DNA of 64,000 nucleotides from Arthrobacter sp. StoSoilB20 (lineage in GTDB: Bacteria; Actinomycetota; Actinomycetes; Actinomycetales; Micrococcaceae). Shown in pieces: positions 1-7,609 of this stretch. A model generated the notes under the pieces. That model saw only the letters and a program-made list of their open reading frames with translations, had not been told where the DNA came from and did no database searches. The stretch spans positions 1,426,001-1,490,000 of the forward strand of contig NZ_AP024651.1 of the NCBI RefSeq assembly GCF_019977295.1, given 5' to 3'. The position numbers were made by a program, and so were the translations under genes. Within the stretch, counting starts at the first letter, position 1. Each line of letters begins with the position of its first letter.

Positions 1-612
<612 letters not shown>

Positions 613-630
613 CCTTCAGCGAAAACACGT

Positions 631-669
631 AACCGGTGGCTATGGTGGAAAGACCATGGCCACCGGTTT
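631..669 (+). terminator. Stem-loop terminator after eno
   Basis: Arms AACCGGTGGC and GCCACCGGTT, extended by ATGG/CCAT, pair around a short loop and are followed by T-rich TTTCTGTTT. Its position just after the eno stop codon fits an intrinsic terminator. Confidence 0.75.
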
Positions 670-707
670 CTGTTTAACGCAGTTTCTGTTTAGCGCAGTT
701 TCTGTTT
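666..707 (+). repeat. Three tandem copies of a 16-bp unit
   Basis: The decamer GTTTCTGTTT occurs at 666, 682 and 698, separated by AACGCA and AGCGCA, giving a 16-bp period. It starts in the T-tract of the eno terminator, which suggests local slippage duplication of that tract. Confidence 0.85.
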
Positions 708-777
708 GAAGTGGGCCAGGTCAACACCAGCAAGCGCAGCAACCCGCCAGGCAAGCACCGGGCATTACAGGAGTGTC

Positions 778-1650
778 ATGGCCACCCGTCGTCCAAAGGT
801 ACCCAGGGCTGACGCCTTGGGCCCGTCCAGTGCAGGCCGTTCCTCCTCCACGGCCCGCCCAGCCAGCGGAACGCCAGCCGGCGAAACCCGTCCCAGCGAA
901 ACCCGTCCAAGCGGCAGCCGGCCCAGCGAATCCCGGACCAGCGCCGGCGTTCCCGGAACTGCTCCCAAAGACCCTGCTGCGGCTGCACGGACGGGCGTTT
1001 CCGGCAGCGGCGACGTCATCAAAGCCGAGTTCGGTGGTGCGCGGACGACTGCCAAGACGTCGACGCCGGCAGGGGCCACCAAAGCGCCCGCTCCTGGTGG
1101 TGGAACCCTCGGTCCGAAGTCTCCTGTGGCCGGAAAAACCTCCACCAAGAAGCCCACAGCGGCCAATTCGAAGGCCGCGGACAAGACTTCAGGCAAGTCG
1201 TCGGACAAGTCTTCAGGGAAACAGGGCACCAGGGCCGCAGCGGAACATGAGCTGGACCCGGTTCCGGCAAAGGCGTTCTCCGGCAGGATGCTGGCACTGG
1301 CTGTGGTCATGATTGCCATCACCATCATGCTGGCCCCCACTGTGAAGGTTTTCCTGGAGAAGCGCGCCGAGATTTCGGCCTTGGAAGCCGAAATTGCCGG
1401 GCGGAAGGCGGAGCAGACGGAGCTCAACAAGCAGCTTTCCCGGTGGCAGGATCCCAACTACGTGAAGCAGCAGGCCCGCGACCGCATTAACATGGTTATG
1501 CCGGGTGAAACAGGTTACTGGGTGTTTGGGGGAGAAGAAGCCGCCGGCACGCCAGGAGGCCGCACCGGCTCCGGATCGTCTGCAAACCCGGAGAACCTGC
1601 CATGGGTGGATGCCCTCTGGGAGTCAATCAGACGATCGGCAACTGACTAG
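778..1650 (+). CDS. FtsB/DivIC-family septum formation initiator
   Basis: Single-pass divisome protein expected to act in septal peptidoglycan assembly with FtsL/FtsQ-type partners. From ATG 778 (preceded by ACAGGAG) it is 290 residues; the frame is open further upstream but has no RBS there. The first 165 or so residues are Ser/Pro/Thr/Ala/Lys-rich and low complexity, with short repeats of the type (E/S)TRPS(E/G). A transmembrane helix lies at about 171-193, followed by a coiled coil (EKRAEISALEAEIAGRK...) and the family-typical RWQDPNYVKQQARDRINMVMPGE. E. coli FtsB is about 100 residues; the long cytoplasmic tail is an actinobacterial trait. It lies between eno and DUF501, as in mycobacteria (Rv1024). 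Confidence 0.9.
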   Translation: MATRRPKVPRADALGPSSAGRSSSTARPASGTPAGETRPSETRPSGSRPSESRTSAGVPGTAPKDPAAAARTGVSGSGDVIKAEFGGARTTAKTSTPAGATKAPAPGGGTLGPKSPVAGKTSTKKPTAANSKAADKTSGKSSDKSSGKQGTRAAAEHELDPVPAKAFSGRMLALAVVMIAITIMLAPTVKVFLEKRAEISALEAEIAGRKAEQTELNKQLSRWQDPNYVKQQARDRINMVMPGETGYWVFGGEEAAGTPGGRTGSGSSANPENLPWVDALWESIRRSATD

Positions 1651-1655
1651 ACGCG

Positions 1656-2402
1656 GTGCCCACCGCCGTCGTGTCCGCACTGGACACGGCACCAAGGGCA
1701 GGAAGGGTGGCAGCGCAAGTGGAAGAGAACACCGCAGCCGTGCCGCAGGAATCCCGCCGGCCATCAGCACACGATCTCGAGGTCCTGAGCCGCCAGCTCG
1801 GCCGGCCGGTCAGGGACGTCGTTGAGATCCCTGCACGGTGCGTTTGCGGCAATCCGTTGGTTGCCGCCACGGCGCCGCGGCTCAGCAACGGAACGCCATT
1901 CCCCACCACGTTCTACCTGACCCACCCGGTCATTACTTCCGCGGTGTCGCGGTTGGAAGCCGGCGGGATGATGAACGAGATGAACTCCCGACTGACCGCT
2001 GACCAGGACCTCGCAGGTGCCTACCAGGGTGCCCACGAGTCCTACCTGCAGGCGCGCAACGACATTGCCGGTCGATCCGGAACAGGTGCTGTCCCTGAAA
2101 TTGACGGAATCTCCGCCGGTGGCATGCCTACCCGCGTGAAATGCCTCCACGTGCTGGTGGGGCATTCCTTGGCTGCCGGCCCGGGCGTCAACCCGCTGGG
2201 AGATGAAGCGTTGGACGCCATCGCCGAGTGGTGGACCAAGGACCGTTGCTACTGCGACGGTGCGTGGGACACTTCCGGCGAGGCTCCCTCCCGGGACCTG
2301 AGCCGCCACGGGCCCCAGGGACTGCCGGAGATCGTGGGCCGGCCCGCGCCGGTGCGTCAATCCAGGACAGAAACTCCGGGCCCACAGGAAGGGACTGCAT
2401 GA
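1656..2402 (+). CDS. DUF501 domain protein
   Basis: Conserved actinobacterial protein of unknown function, always near eno and ppx. The core has the cysteine motif ARCVCGNPLVAAT, then PFPTTFYLTHP, GGMPTRVKCLHVLVGH and NPLGDEALD. GTG 1656 lies 5 bases after the FtsB-like stop, with no clear Shine-Dalgarno; GTG 1719 (giving MEENTAAVPQ) behind GGAAGG is another possible start, and homologues begin near there. Its stop overlaps the next ATG (ATGA), so it is translationally coupled to the phosphatase. Conserved Cys/His residues could bind metal, but no function is known to me. Confidence 0.88.
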   Translation: MPTAVVSALDTAPRAGRVAAQVEENTAAVPQESRRPSAHDLEVLSRQLGRPVRDVVEIPARCVCGNPLVAATAPRLSNGTPFPTTFYLTHPVITSAVSRLEAGGMMNEMNSRLTADQDLAGAYQGAHESYLQARNDIAGRSGTGAVPEIDGISAGGMPTRVKCLHVLVGHSLAAGPGVNPLGDEALDAIAEWWTKDRCYCDGAWDTSGEAPSRDLSRHGPQGLPEIVGRPAPVRQSRTETPGPQEGTA

Positions 2403-3370
2403 GCCGCGTTGCAGCGATCGACTGCGGAACCAACTCCATCCGCCTGCTCATCGCCGATGCTTCAGCAGACGGCGCGCCGGGCCCCTTGAGGGACGTCGTT
2501 CGTGAAATGCGCGTGGTCCGTCTGGGCCAAGGAGTCGATGCCACAGGTGAGCTGGCTCCGGAGGCCTTGGAACGAACGTTCGCAGCAGCACGTGAATACG
2601 CCGGACTCATCAAGGTGCACGGCGCCGGACGTGTCCGGTTCGTAGCCACGTCCGCCACCCGTGATGCCCGTAACCGCCAGGTATTTGTGGACGGCATCCG
2701 GGATCTCCTGGGAGTGGAGCCTGAAGTCATCACCGGCGACGAGGAAGCTGCGCTGTCCTTCGCCGGTGCCGGCAGCGTCCTGCCGGCCATGGGGGAGGAC
2801 CCCATCCTGGTAGTGGACCTGGGAGGTGGCAGCACTGAGTTTGTCCTGGGCGACTCCACCGGCGTCATAGCGGCACGTTCGGTAGACATCGGCTGCGTCA
2901 GGCTGACTGAACGGCACCTTCGCAGCGACCCGCCCACGGCGGCGCAAATCGCCGCAGCAGAGGCCGACGTCGACGCCGCACTGGACCTGGCCATGCAGGC
3001 GGTACCGCTTGACCGCGCCACAGCTGTGGTGGGCGTTGCAGGGTCCATCACCACCGTCACCGCGCACGCGTTGGGCCTGGACAAATACCGCCCTGAACGA
3101 ATCCATGGTGCGTCGTTGAGCCTGGAAACCATCAGCGATGCTTGCACCAACCTGTTGGAAATGACGCGGGATGAACGTGCTGCCTTGCCTTACATGCATC
3201 CGGGCCGTGTGGATGTCATAGGTGCCGGTGCCTTGGTTTGGCGCCGAATCCTGGACCGCCTGTCCGGTGTAGGCAACAGCGGCGTCAGCAACAGCAGGAT
3301 TGAAGCGGCCGTTGCCAGTGAGCACGACATCCTGGACGGCATCGCCCTGAGCATCAGGGACGCCGGATGA
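2399..3370 (+). CDS. ppx: Ppx/GppA exopolyphosphatase family protein
   Basis: Actin/hexokinase-fold phosphatase expected to remove terminal phosphate from polyphosphate and/or pppGpp in the cytosol. The 323-residue product starts AAIDCGTNSIRLLIAD (phosphate-1 loop), has FVATSATRDARN, GDEEAALSF and the phosphate-2 loop DLGGGSTEFVLG, then GCVRLTERHL and GVAGSITTVTA. ATG 2399 overlaps the DUF501 stop and follows GGAAGGG. It is the short form without the C-terminal HD-like domain, matching mycobacterial Rv1026 in both position and size. Its own stop overlaps the next gene's ATG. Confidence 0.93.
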   Translation: MSRVAAIDCGTNSIRLLIADASADGAPGPLRDVVREMRVVRLGQGVDATGELAPEALERTFAAAREYAGLIKVHGAGRVRFVATSATRDARNRQVFVDGIRDLLGVEPEVITGDEEAALSFAGAGSVLPAMGEDPILVVDLGGGSTEFVLGDSTGVIAARSVDIGCVRLTERHLRSDPPTAAQIAAAEADVDAALDLAMQAVPLDRATAVVGVAGSITTVTAHALGLDKYRPERIHGASLSLETISDACTNLLEMTRDERAALPYMHPGRVDVIGAGALVWRRILDRLSGVGNSGVSNSRIEAAVASEHDILDGIALSIRDAG

Positions 3371-4758
3371 CTCTGCGTTTCCGCCGCACTCTCTCCGCTG
3401 CCCTGGCTACCGCCATGGCAGGCGGGGCGTTGGCTGGTGCGTTGTTGACGGCCCCGGCTGCCAGCGCGGACGCATGGCGCGACAAGGAGTTCTGGCTAAA
3501 GGACTCCGGTGTCACCAGCGCATGGCAGGTATCCAAGGGAGCCGGAGTCAAGGTGGCCATCATTGACAGCGGCATTGACGGCAGCCACCCGGACCTGAAG
3601 GGCGCTGTAGTAGGCGGAACGGACGTTTCGGGCGCCGGAGCCCCCAACGGACAAAAGAGCATTGGTGCCAAGACCGAGCACGGCACCCTGGTAGCCACCA
3701 TGTTGGCCGGCCGGGGCCACACTACTCCTACGGCCTCGCCGTCACCGACGGCGTCGGCCACACCGCCCGGGCCACCCGCCGCGGCACCGGTCGGCGGACC
3801 GGACGGAATCATCGGCGTCGCCCCTGAAGCGGAAATCCTGGCAGTCTCCACCTGGCTTGGCTCACCCAACCCGGGCGGGAAAACGGACCAGGAGCAGATT
3901 CCGGATGCTGTCCGCTGGGCCGTGGACAATGGGGCCAAAGTCATCAACATCTCCCTGGGCAGTACTTCGCCGGATTGGCCGCAAAGCTGGGACGCGGCGT
4001 TCCTGTACGCGGAGCAGAAGGACGTGGTGATCGTGGCCGCTGCCGGAAACCGCGTGGGTGGCAATGTGCAGGTGGGCGCTCCGGCAACCATCCCCGGCGT
4101 GCTCACTGTGGCCGGGCTCGATGGCGAGGGGCGCGCCAGCGTTGATTCCTCGTCCCAGGGAATCAGCATCGGTGTGGCAGCTCCGGCTGAGAAACTTGTA
4201 GGTGGCATCCCGGGGGGATCCTACGCCGAGTGGGCGGGTACCTCCGGTGCGGCGCCCATCGTCTCCGGCGTGGCGGCCCTGATCCGTTCCAAGTGGCCGG
4301 AGATGAGCGCCAACCAGGTCATCAACAGGATCGTCAGCACGGCCAAGGACGCAGGAGCTCCGGGAAAGGATCCGCTGTACGGCTACGGCATCCTCAACGC
4401 GGATGCGGCCCTGAAGGATGACGTGCCCGCGGCCGGCAGCAACCCGCTGGGTTCGATCGCCGACTGGATCCGGGTCCACCGCCGTGGAGATTTCAGCGAG
4501 CCGTCCCAGGCTCCGGTAGCGAGTCCCACCAGTGCGGCGCCCACACTCGCCGATCCCACCGTACCGGCCGCGAAGACTCCGGCGACGGTCGACGACGCCT
4601 TGCCCGCCGCCGTCGTGCTTGGTTTTGGAGCCTTGTTCCTTGCCTTGGTGACCGGTGCGGCGATCCAGTTGCGGAGGGTCTCCAAAAACCCGCCGACAGT
4701 GCCCGAGGAGGCCGAAACGGGTGCACTTTTGAAAGTGGATCCACCCTCCCGGAAGTAG
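3367..4758 (+). CDS. Mycosin-like secreted subtilisin (S8) with C-terminal anchor
   Basis: Serine protease of 463 residues. An N-terminal signal peptide ends near residue 34 (APAASADA). The triad is Asp67 (AIIDSGID), His105 (TEHGTLVAT) and Ser293 (AGTSGAAP), with the oxyanion Asn in AAAGNRVGG. A Pro/Ala/Thr linker and one transmembrane helix at about 415-437 end in a short basic tail, so the catalytic domain faces outward. This layout is that of mycosins (MycP) of type VII secretion, but no ESX gene lies nearby. A proline/serine-rich insert (about 119-139) resembles the flexible loop seen in mycosins. ATGA overlap couples it to ppx. Substrate unknown. Confidence 0.88.
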   Translation: MTLRFRRTLSAALATAMAGGALAGALLTAPAASADAWRDKEFWLKDSGVTSAWQVSKGAGVKVAIIDSGIDGSHPDLKGAVVGGTDVSGAGAPNGQKSIGAKTEHGTLVATMLAGRGHTTPTASPSPTASATPPGPPAAAPVGGPDGIIGVAPEAEILAVSTWLGSPNPGGKTDQEQIPDAVRWAVDNGAKVINISLGSTSPDWPQSWDAAFLYAEQKDVVIVAAAGNRVGGNVQVGAPATIPGVLTVAGLDGEGRASVDSSSQGISIGVAAPAEKLVGGIPGGSYAEWAGTSGAAPIVSGVAALIRSKWPEMSANQVINRIVSTAKDAGAPGKDPLYGYGILNADAALKDDVPAAGSNPLGSIADWIRVHRRGDFSEPSQAPVASPTSAAPTLADPTVPAAKTPATVDDALPAAVVLGFGALFLALVTGAAIQLRRVSKNPPTVPEEAETGALLKVDPPSRK

Positions 4759-4784
4759 TTAGTGAAGATTTTCACAAAGTGCTG

Positions 4785-4799
4785 TACTCTGGACTCATG
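4785..4799 (+). promoter_or_regulatory. Leaderless promoter of ndh
   Basis: TACTCT, six bases, then ATG, with no Shine-Dalgarno upstream; the transcript would start at or next to the A of the start codon. Confidence 0.65.
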
Positions 4800-6251
4800 G
4801 CAACCACCCCAGAGCTCATTGACCGTCCCCGGGTTCTCGTCGTCGGCGGCGGCTACGTCGGCCTGTACGTAGCACTCAAACTGCAGAAGAAGATCGCGAA
4901 CGCAGGCGGCATCGTCACCGTCGTAGATCCACTGCCGTACATGACCTACCAGCCCTTCCTCCCGGAAGTTGCAGGTGGCAACATCGAGGCACGCCACGCC
5001 GTCGTCTCCCACCGTCAGCACCTGAAGCAGACTGAGCTCATCCAGGGCCGCGTCACCAGCATCGACCACGCCAACCGGACCGCGGTCATCGCTCCGTCCG
5101 ATGGCGGCGAAAACTTCGAAATCCCGTACTTCGACGTCGTGATCGCCGCCGGCGCCATCACCCGCACCTTCCCCATCAAGGGCCTCGCGGACAAGGGCAT
5201 TGGTCTGAAGACCATCGAGGAAGCCGTTGCGTTGCGCAACAAGCTGCTCGAGCGCATCGAAGCCGCGTCCACCATGACCGACCCCGCAGAGCGCGCCAAG
5301 GCATTGACCTTCGTAGTGGTCGGCGGCGGCTTTGCCGGCATCGAGTGCCTCACCGAAATGGAAGACCTCGCCCGCGCTGCCGTGCGCAACAACCCGCGCG
5401 TCCGCCAGGAAGAAGTCCGCTTCATTCTGGTTGAAGCCATGGGCCGCATCATGCCCGAGGTCACCGCTTCGCAGGCCGAATGGGTTGTGGAGCACCTCCG
5501 CAGCCGTGGCATCGAAGTACTCCTGAACACTTCCCTTGACAGCGCAGAGGGCAACCTCAAGCTGATCAACCTCCCGGACAAGACCCCCGCCGGCGAAGTT
5601 GAAGCAGATACCCTGGTTTGGGCTGCCGGCGTGCAGGCCAACCCGATGATCCGCTCCACCGACTTCCCGCTCGAACCGCGTGGCCGCGTCCGCGTCCTCC
5701 CTGACCTGCGCATCGCAGGCGACGAAGGCATCGTGGAGAACGCCTGGGCCGCCGGCGACATCGCCGCTGTTCCGGACCTCACGGGCAAGGGCCTGCCGGA
5801 CGGCACCTGCGTTCCCAACGCCCAGCACGCACTCCGCCAGGCAAAGAAGCTCGCCAAGAACCTTTGGGCTTCCCGCTGGGACAAGCCGCTGCACGACTAC
5901 AAGCACAAGAACCTTGGCGCTGTGGCCGGCTTCGGCGAGTGGAAGGGTGTTGCCAACATCAACCTGCTCGGCCGCATCGGCCTCAAGGGCGGCCTGGCCT
6001 GGCTGGCACACCGTGGCTACCACGGCATGGCCATGCCCACGGTGGAGCGCAAGTTCCGCGTGGTCTTCGGTTGGATCCTGGCCTTCTTCGCCGGCCGCGA
6101 CACTACGCAGCTGATCGACCTCGACAACCCACGCGGCGCCTTCGTGGCCGCCGCAACTCCGGCTCCCAAGCCTGCTGCCGCTCCGGCGCCGGCTGAGGCG
6201 AAGCCGGCTGCCGAGGAAGTCAAGACCCCGGTTACTGCCGACGCCAAGTAG
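4797..6251 (+). CDS. ndh: Type II NADH dehydrogenase (NAD/FAD-dependent oxidoreductase)
   Basis: Peripheral membrane flavoprotein passing electrons from NADH to menaquinone without proton pumping. The 484-residue product has two Rossmann motifs: VVGGGYVGLYVALK at about 15-28 for FAD and FVVVGGGFAGIECLTE for NADH. It also has VWAAGVQANP, NAWAAGDIAAVPD and the C-terminal amphipathic membrane-binding region around RVVFGWILAFFAGRDTTQLI. The last 35 residues are Ala/Pro/Lys-rich and disordered. ATG 4797 is chosen because TACTCT lies 6 nt before it. A terminator and an 18-bp tandem duplication follow. Confidence 0.93.
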   Translation: MATTPELIDRPRVLVVGGGYVGLYVALKLQKKIANAGGIVTVVDPLPYMTYQPFLPEVAGGNIEARHAVVSHRQHLKQTELIQGRVTSIDHANRTAVIAPSDGGENFEIPYFDVVIAAGAITRTFPIKGLADKGIGLKTIEEAVALRNKLLERIEAASTMTDPAERAKALTFVVVGGGFAGIECLTEMEDLARAAVRNNPRVRQEEVRFILVEAMGRIMPEVTASQAEWVVEHLRSRGIEVLLNTSLDSAEGNLKLINLPDKTPAGEVEADTLVWAAGVQANPMIRSTDFPLEPRGRVRVLPDLRIAGDEGIVENAWAAGDIAAVPDLTGKGLPDGTCVPNAQHALRQAKKLAKNLWASRWDKPLHDYKHKNLGAVAGFGEWKGVANINLLGRIGLKGGLAWLAHRGYHGMAMPTVERKFRVVFGWILAFFAGRDTTQLIDLDNPRGAFVAAATPAPKPAAAPAPAEAKPAAEEVKTPVTADAK

Positions 6252-6284
6252 TACACGCACGACGGCTAGTACACGCACGACGGC
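6249..6284 (+). repeat. 18-bp tandem duplication over the ndh stop codon
   Basis: TAGTACACGCACGACGGC occurs twice back to back (6249-6266 and 6267-6284). The first copy begins with the ndh stop codon; the second runs into the terminator stem. Confidence 0.9.
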
Positions 6285-6316
6285 GGCCACCCCCTTTTCG
6301 GGAGTGGCCGCCGTCG
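6278..6316 (+). terminator. Terminator after ndh
   Basis: Arms CGACGGCGGCCAC and GTGGCCGCCGTCG around a CCCC/TTTTC/GGGA top, followed by GCGTTTAA. Confidence 0.75.
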
Positions 6317-6360
6317 GCGTTTAACCCCTCGCGTGGCCTCGGCCCCATCGCCCGCGCCCC

Positions 6361-6375
6361 TAGACTGTCCTCATG
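6361..6375 (+). promoter_or_regulatory. Leaderless promoter of ACT-GNAT gene
   Basis: TAGACT, six bases, ATG; no Shine-Dalgarno. Confidence 0.65.
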
Positions 6376-7293
6376 CCCGGTGAAACCGATCTGCAGACTC
6401 TTTTGGAATCCCTCCATCCCGTGGCCCGCGAGGGTGACTACGTCTACGCACTGTGGCCGCACGGAAAGCCACTGGAGGGCGGGATCGAGGCCGCGGTCCG
6501 CGAGGCCGAGGGCCTTACGGTGGTCATGCGCAGGGACGAAGCCGATGCTTTGGGCCTCAGCTACGACTTCGTGGCTGCCTGGATCACGCTTCAGGTTCAT
6601 TCGGCCCTGGAGGCAGTGGGACTCACGGCTGCCGTGAGTGCCGCGCTGACCCATGCGGGCATCAGCTGCAACGTCCTGGCGGGTTTCCATCACGACCACC
6701 TCCTGGTCCCTTCGGCAGATGCCGGCCGGGCCATGGACGTGCTCAGGCTGCTTGCGCAAGGCGTGGTCCTGCGTTCTGAGCGGCCCGGGGACCGTGACGA
6801 GATCCTGGAACTGACGGCCCGGGCCTTTTCCATTTCGCCGGTGACCGGCGAGCCCGTGGACGGTGTGCCGATTGAGGTAGGGCTGCTGCGTTCGCTGTTT
6901 GAATGCCCTGAGTACTTGCCGCAGTTCAGCGTGGTCGCCGAAATGGGTGGGGAGATCGTGGGGCATGCGATCAGCACCCGTGGCTGGATCGGGGACCTGG
7001 AGTTGCTGGGGTTGGGCCCGATCGGCGTGCTTCCCCATTTTCAGAAGCGGGGGATCGGTTCAGCCTTGATGCGTGAGACCGCTGCCCGGGCCGCGGTGGC
7101 CGGAGAGCCAGGGATTGCGTTGCTCGGAAGCCCCTTGTATTACCCGCGCTTCGGATACGTGCCGGCCGCCTCCCTGGGCGTCCAGCCGCCGGAGGAGGCG
7201 TGGGGCGATCACTTCCAGTTGTTGACGCTTCCTGAATGGCCCGACGACGTCGGAGGCACGTTCCGCTACGCAGCGCCATTCAATGAGCTGTAG
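6373..7293 (+). CDS. ACT-like domain fused to GNAT acetyltransferase
   Basis: The 306-residue product has two parts. Residues 1 to about 133 resemble ACT_7-type ligand-binding proteins: VYALWPHGKPLEGG, LTVVMRRDEADALGL, AWITLQVHSALEAVGLTAAVSAALTHAGISCNVLAGFHHDHLLVP. Residues about 137-306 form a GNAT fold: LRSERPGDRDEILELTARAF, GEIVGHAIST, the acetyl-CoA loop VLPHFQKRGIGSALM and ALLGSPLYYPRFGYVPA. ACT domains usually sense amino acids, so ligand-gated acetylation is a reasonable inference; substrate and ligand are unknown. The start follows a -10-like TAGACT by 6 nt. It is monocistronic, between ndh and a tRNA gene. Confidence 0.85.
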   Translation: MPGETDLQTLLESLHPVAREGDYVYALWPHGKPLEGGIEAAVREAEGLTVVMRRDEADALGLSYDFVAAWITLQVHSALEAVGLTAAVSAALTHAGISCNVLAGFHHDHLLVPSADAGRAMDVLRLLAQGVVLRSERPGDRDEILELTARAFSISPVTGEPVDGVPIEVGLLRSLFECPEYLPQFSVVAEMGGEIVGHAISTRGWIGDLELLGLGPIGVLPHFQKRGIGSALMRETAARAAVAGEPGIALLGSPLYYPRFGYVPAASLGVQPPEEAWGDHFQLLTLPEWPDDVGGTFRYAAPFNEL

Positions 7294-7314
7294 CTGGGAT
7301 ACCATGGTCCGGGC

Positions 7315-7388
7315 GCCCCAGTAGCCCAATTGGCAGAGGCAGCGGACTTAAAATCCGCGTGTTGTGGGTTCGAGTCCCACCTGGGGCA
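7315..7388 (+). tRNA. tRNA-Leu (anticodon UAA), short variable loop
   Basis: Complete cloverleaf: acceptor GCCCCAG/CTGGGGC, D arm with GCC/GGC, anticodon stem GCGGA/TCCGC with loop CTTAAAA (anticodon TAA), variable loop GTGTT of only 5 nt, T arm GTGGG-TTCGAGT-CCCAC, discriminator A, CCA not encoded. Decodes UUA (and UUG). Leucine tRNAs normally carry a long class II variable arm; this one has a class I shape (see findings). Confidence 0.9.
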
Positions 7389-7392
7389 CGGC

Positions 7393-7419
7393 GGAAGGTA
7401 GGAGCTGATGCTCCCTTCC
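7393..7419 (+). terminator. Stem-loop after the tRNA gene
   Basis: GGAAG and GGAGC pair with GCTCC and CTTCC around TGAT. There is no long T-tract, so termination efficiency is uncertain. Confidence 0.5.
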
Positions 7420-7494
7420 CCGTGCGTGTGAAGTCTTCCGCGGAAATTCCCAGCTGGCTCGTAGATTCCCCACAGGCAACGAGTGTTATAGGGA

Positions 7495-7510
7495 TGTGAC
7501 CTGAATCACT
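7495..7510. promoter_or_regulatory. CRP/GlxR-like operator before livJ-type gene
   Basis: TGTGA-CCTGAA-TCACT matches the TGTGA-N6-TCACA consensus of CRP/GlxR regulators and lies 100 bp before the start codon. TAGTTT at 7533-7538 is a possible -10; if used, the site would be centred near -41. Confidence 0.6.
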
Positions 7511-7609
7511 TATGTTCGCCGCGCAATTGCATTAGTTTGAGTCTTAATCAGGAACACCTGAGTAATCGCATCAAAGGCAGTTCGCACCTTTCGATCGAGG
7601 AGACAACGC

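Noticed and set aside
4383..6290. 635-codon open frame on the minus strand opposite ndh
   Set aside because: Antisense shadow of a high-GC gene; the translation is low complexity and Gly/Asp/Val-rich, and the plus strand carries clear NADH dehydrogenase motifs.
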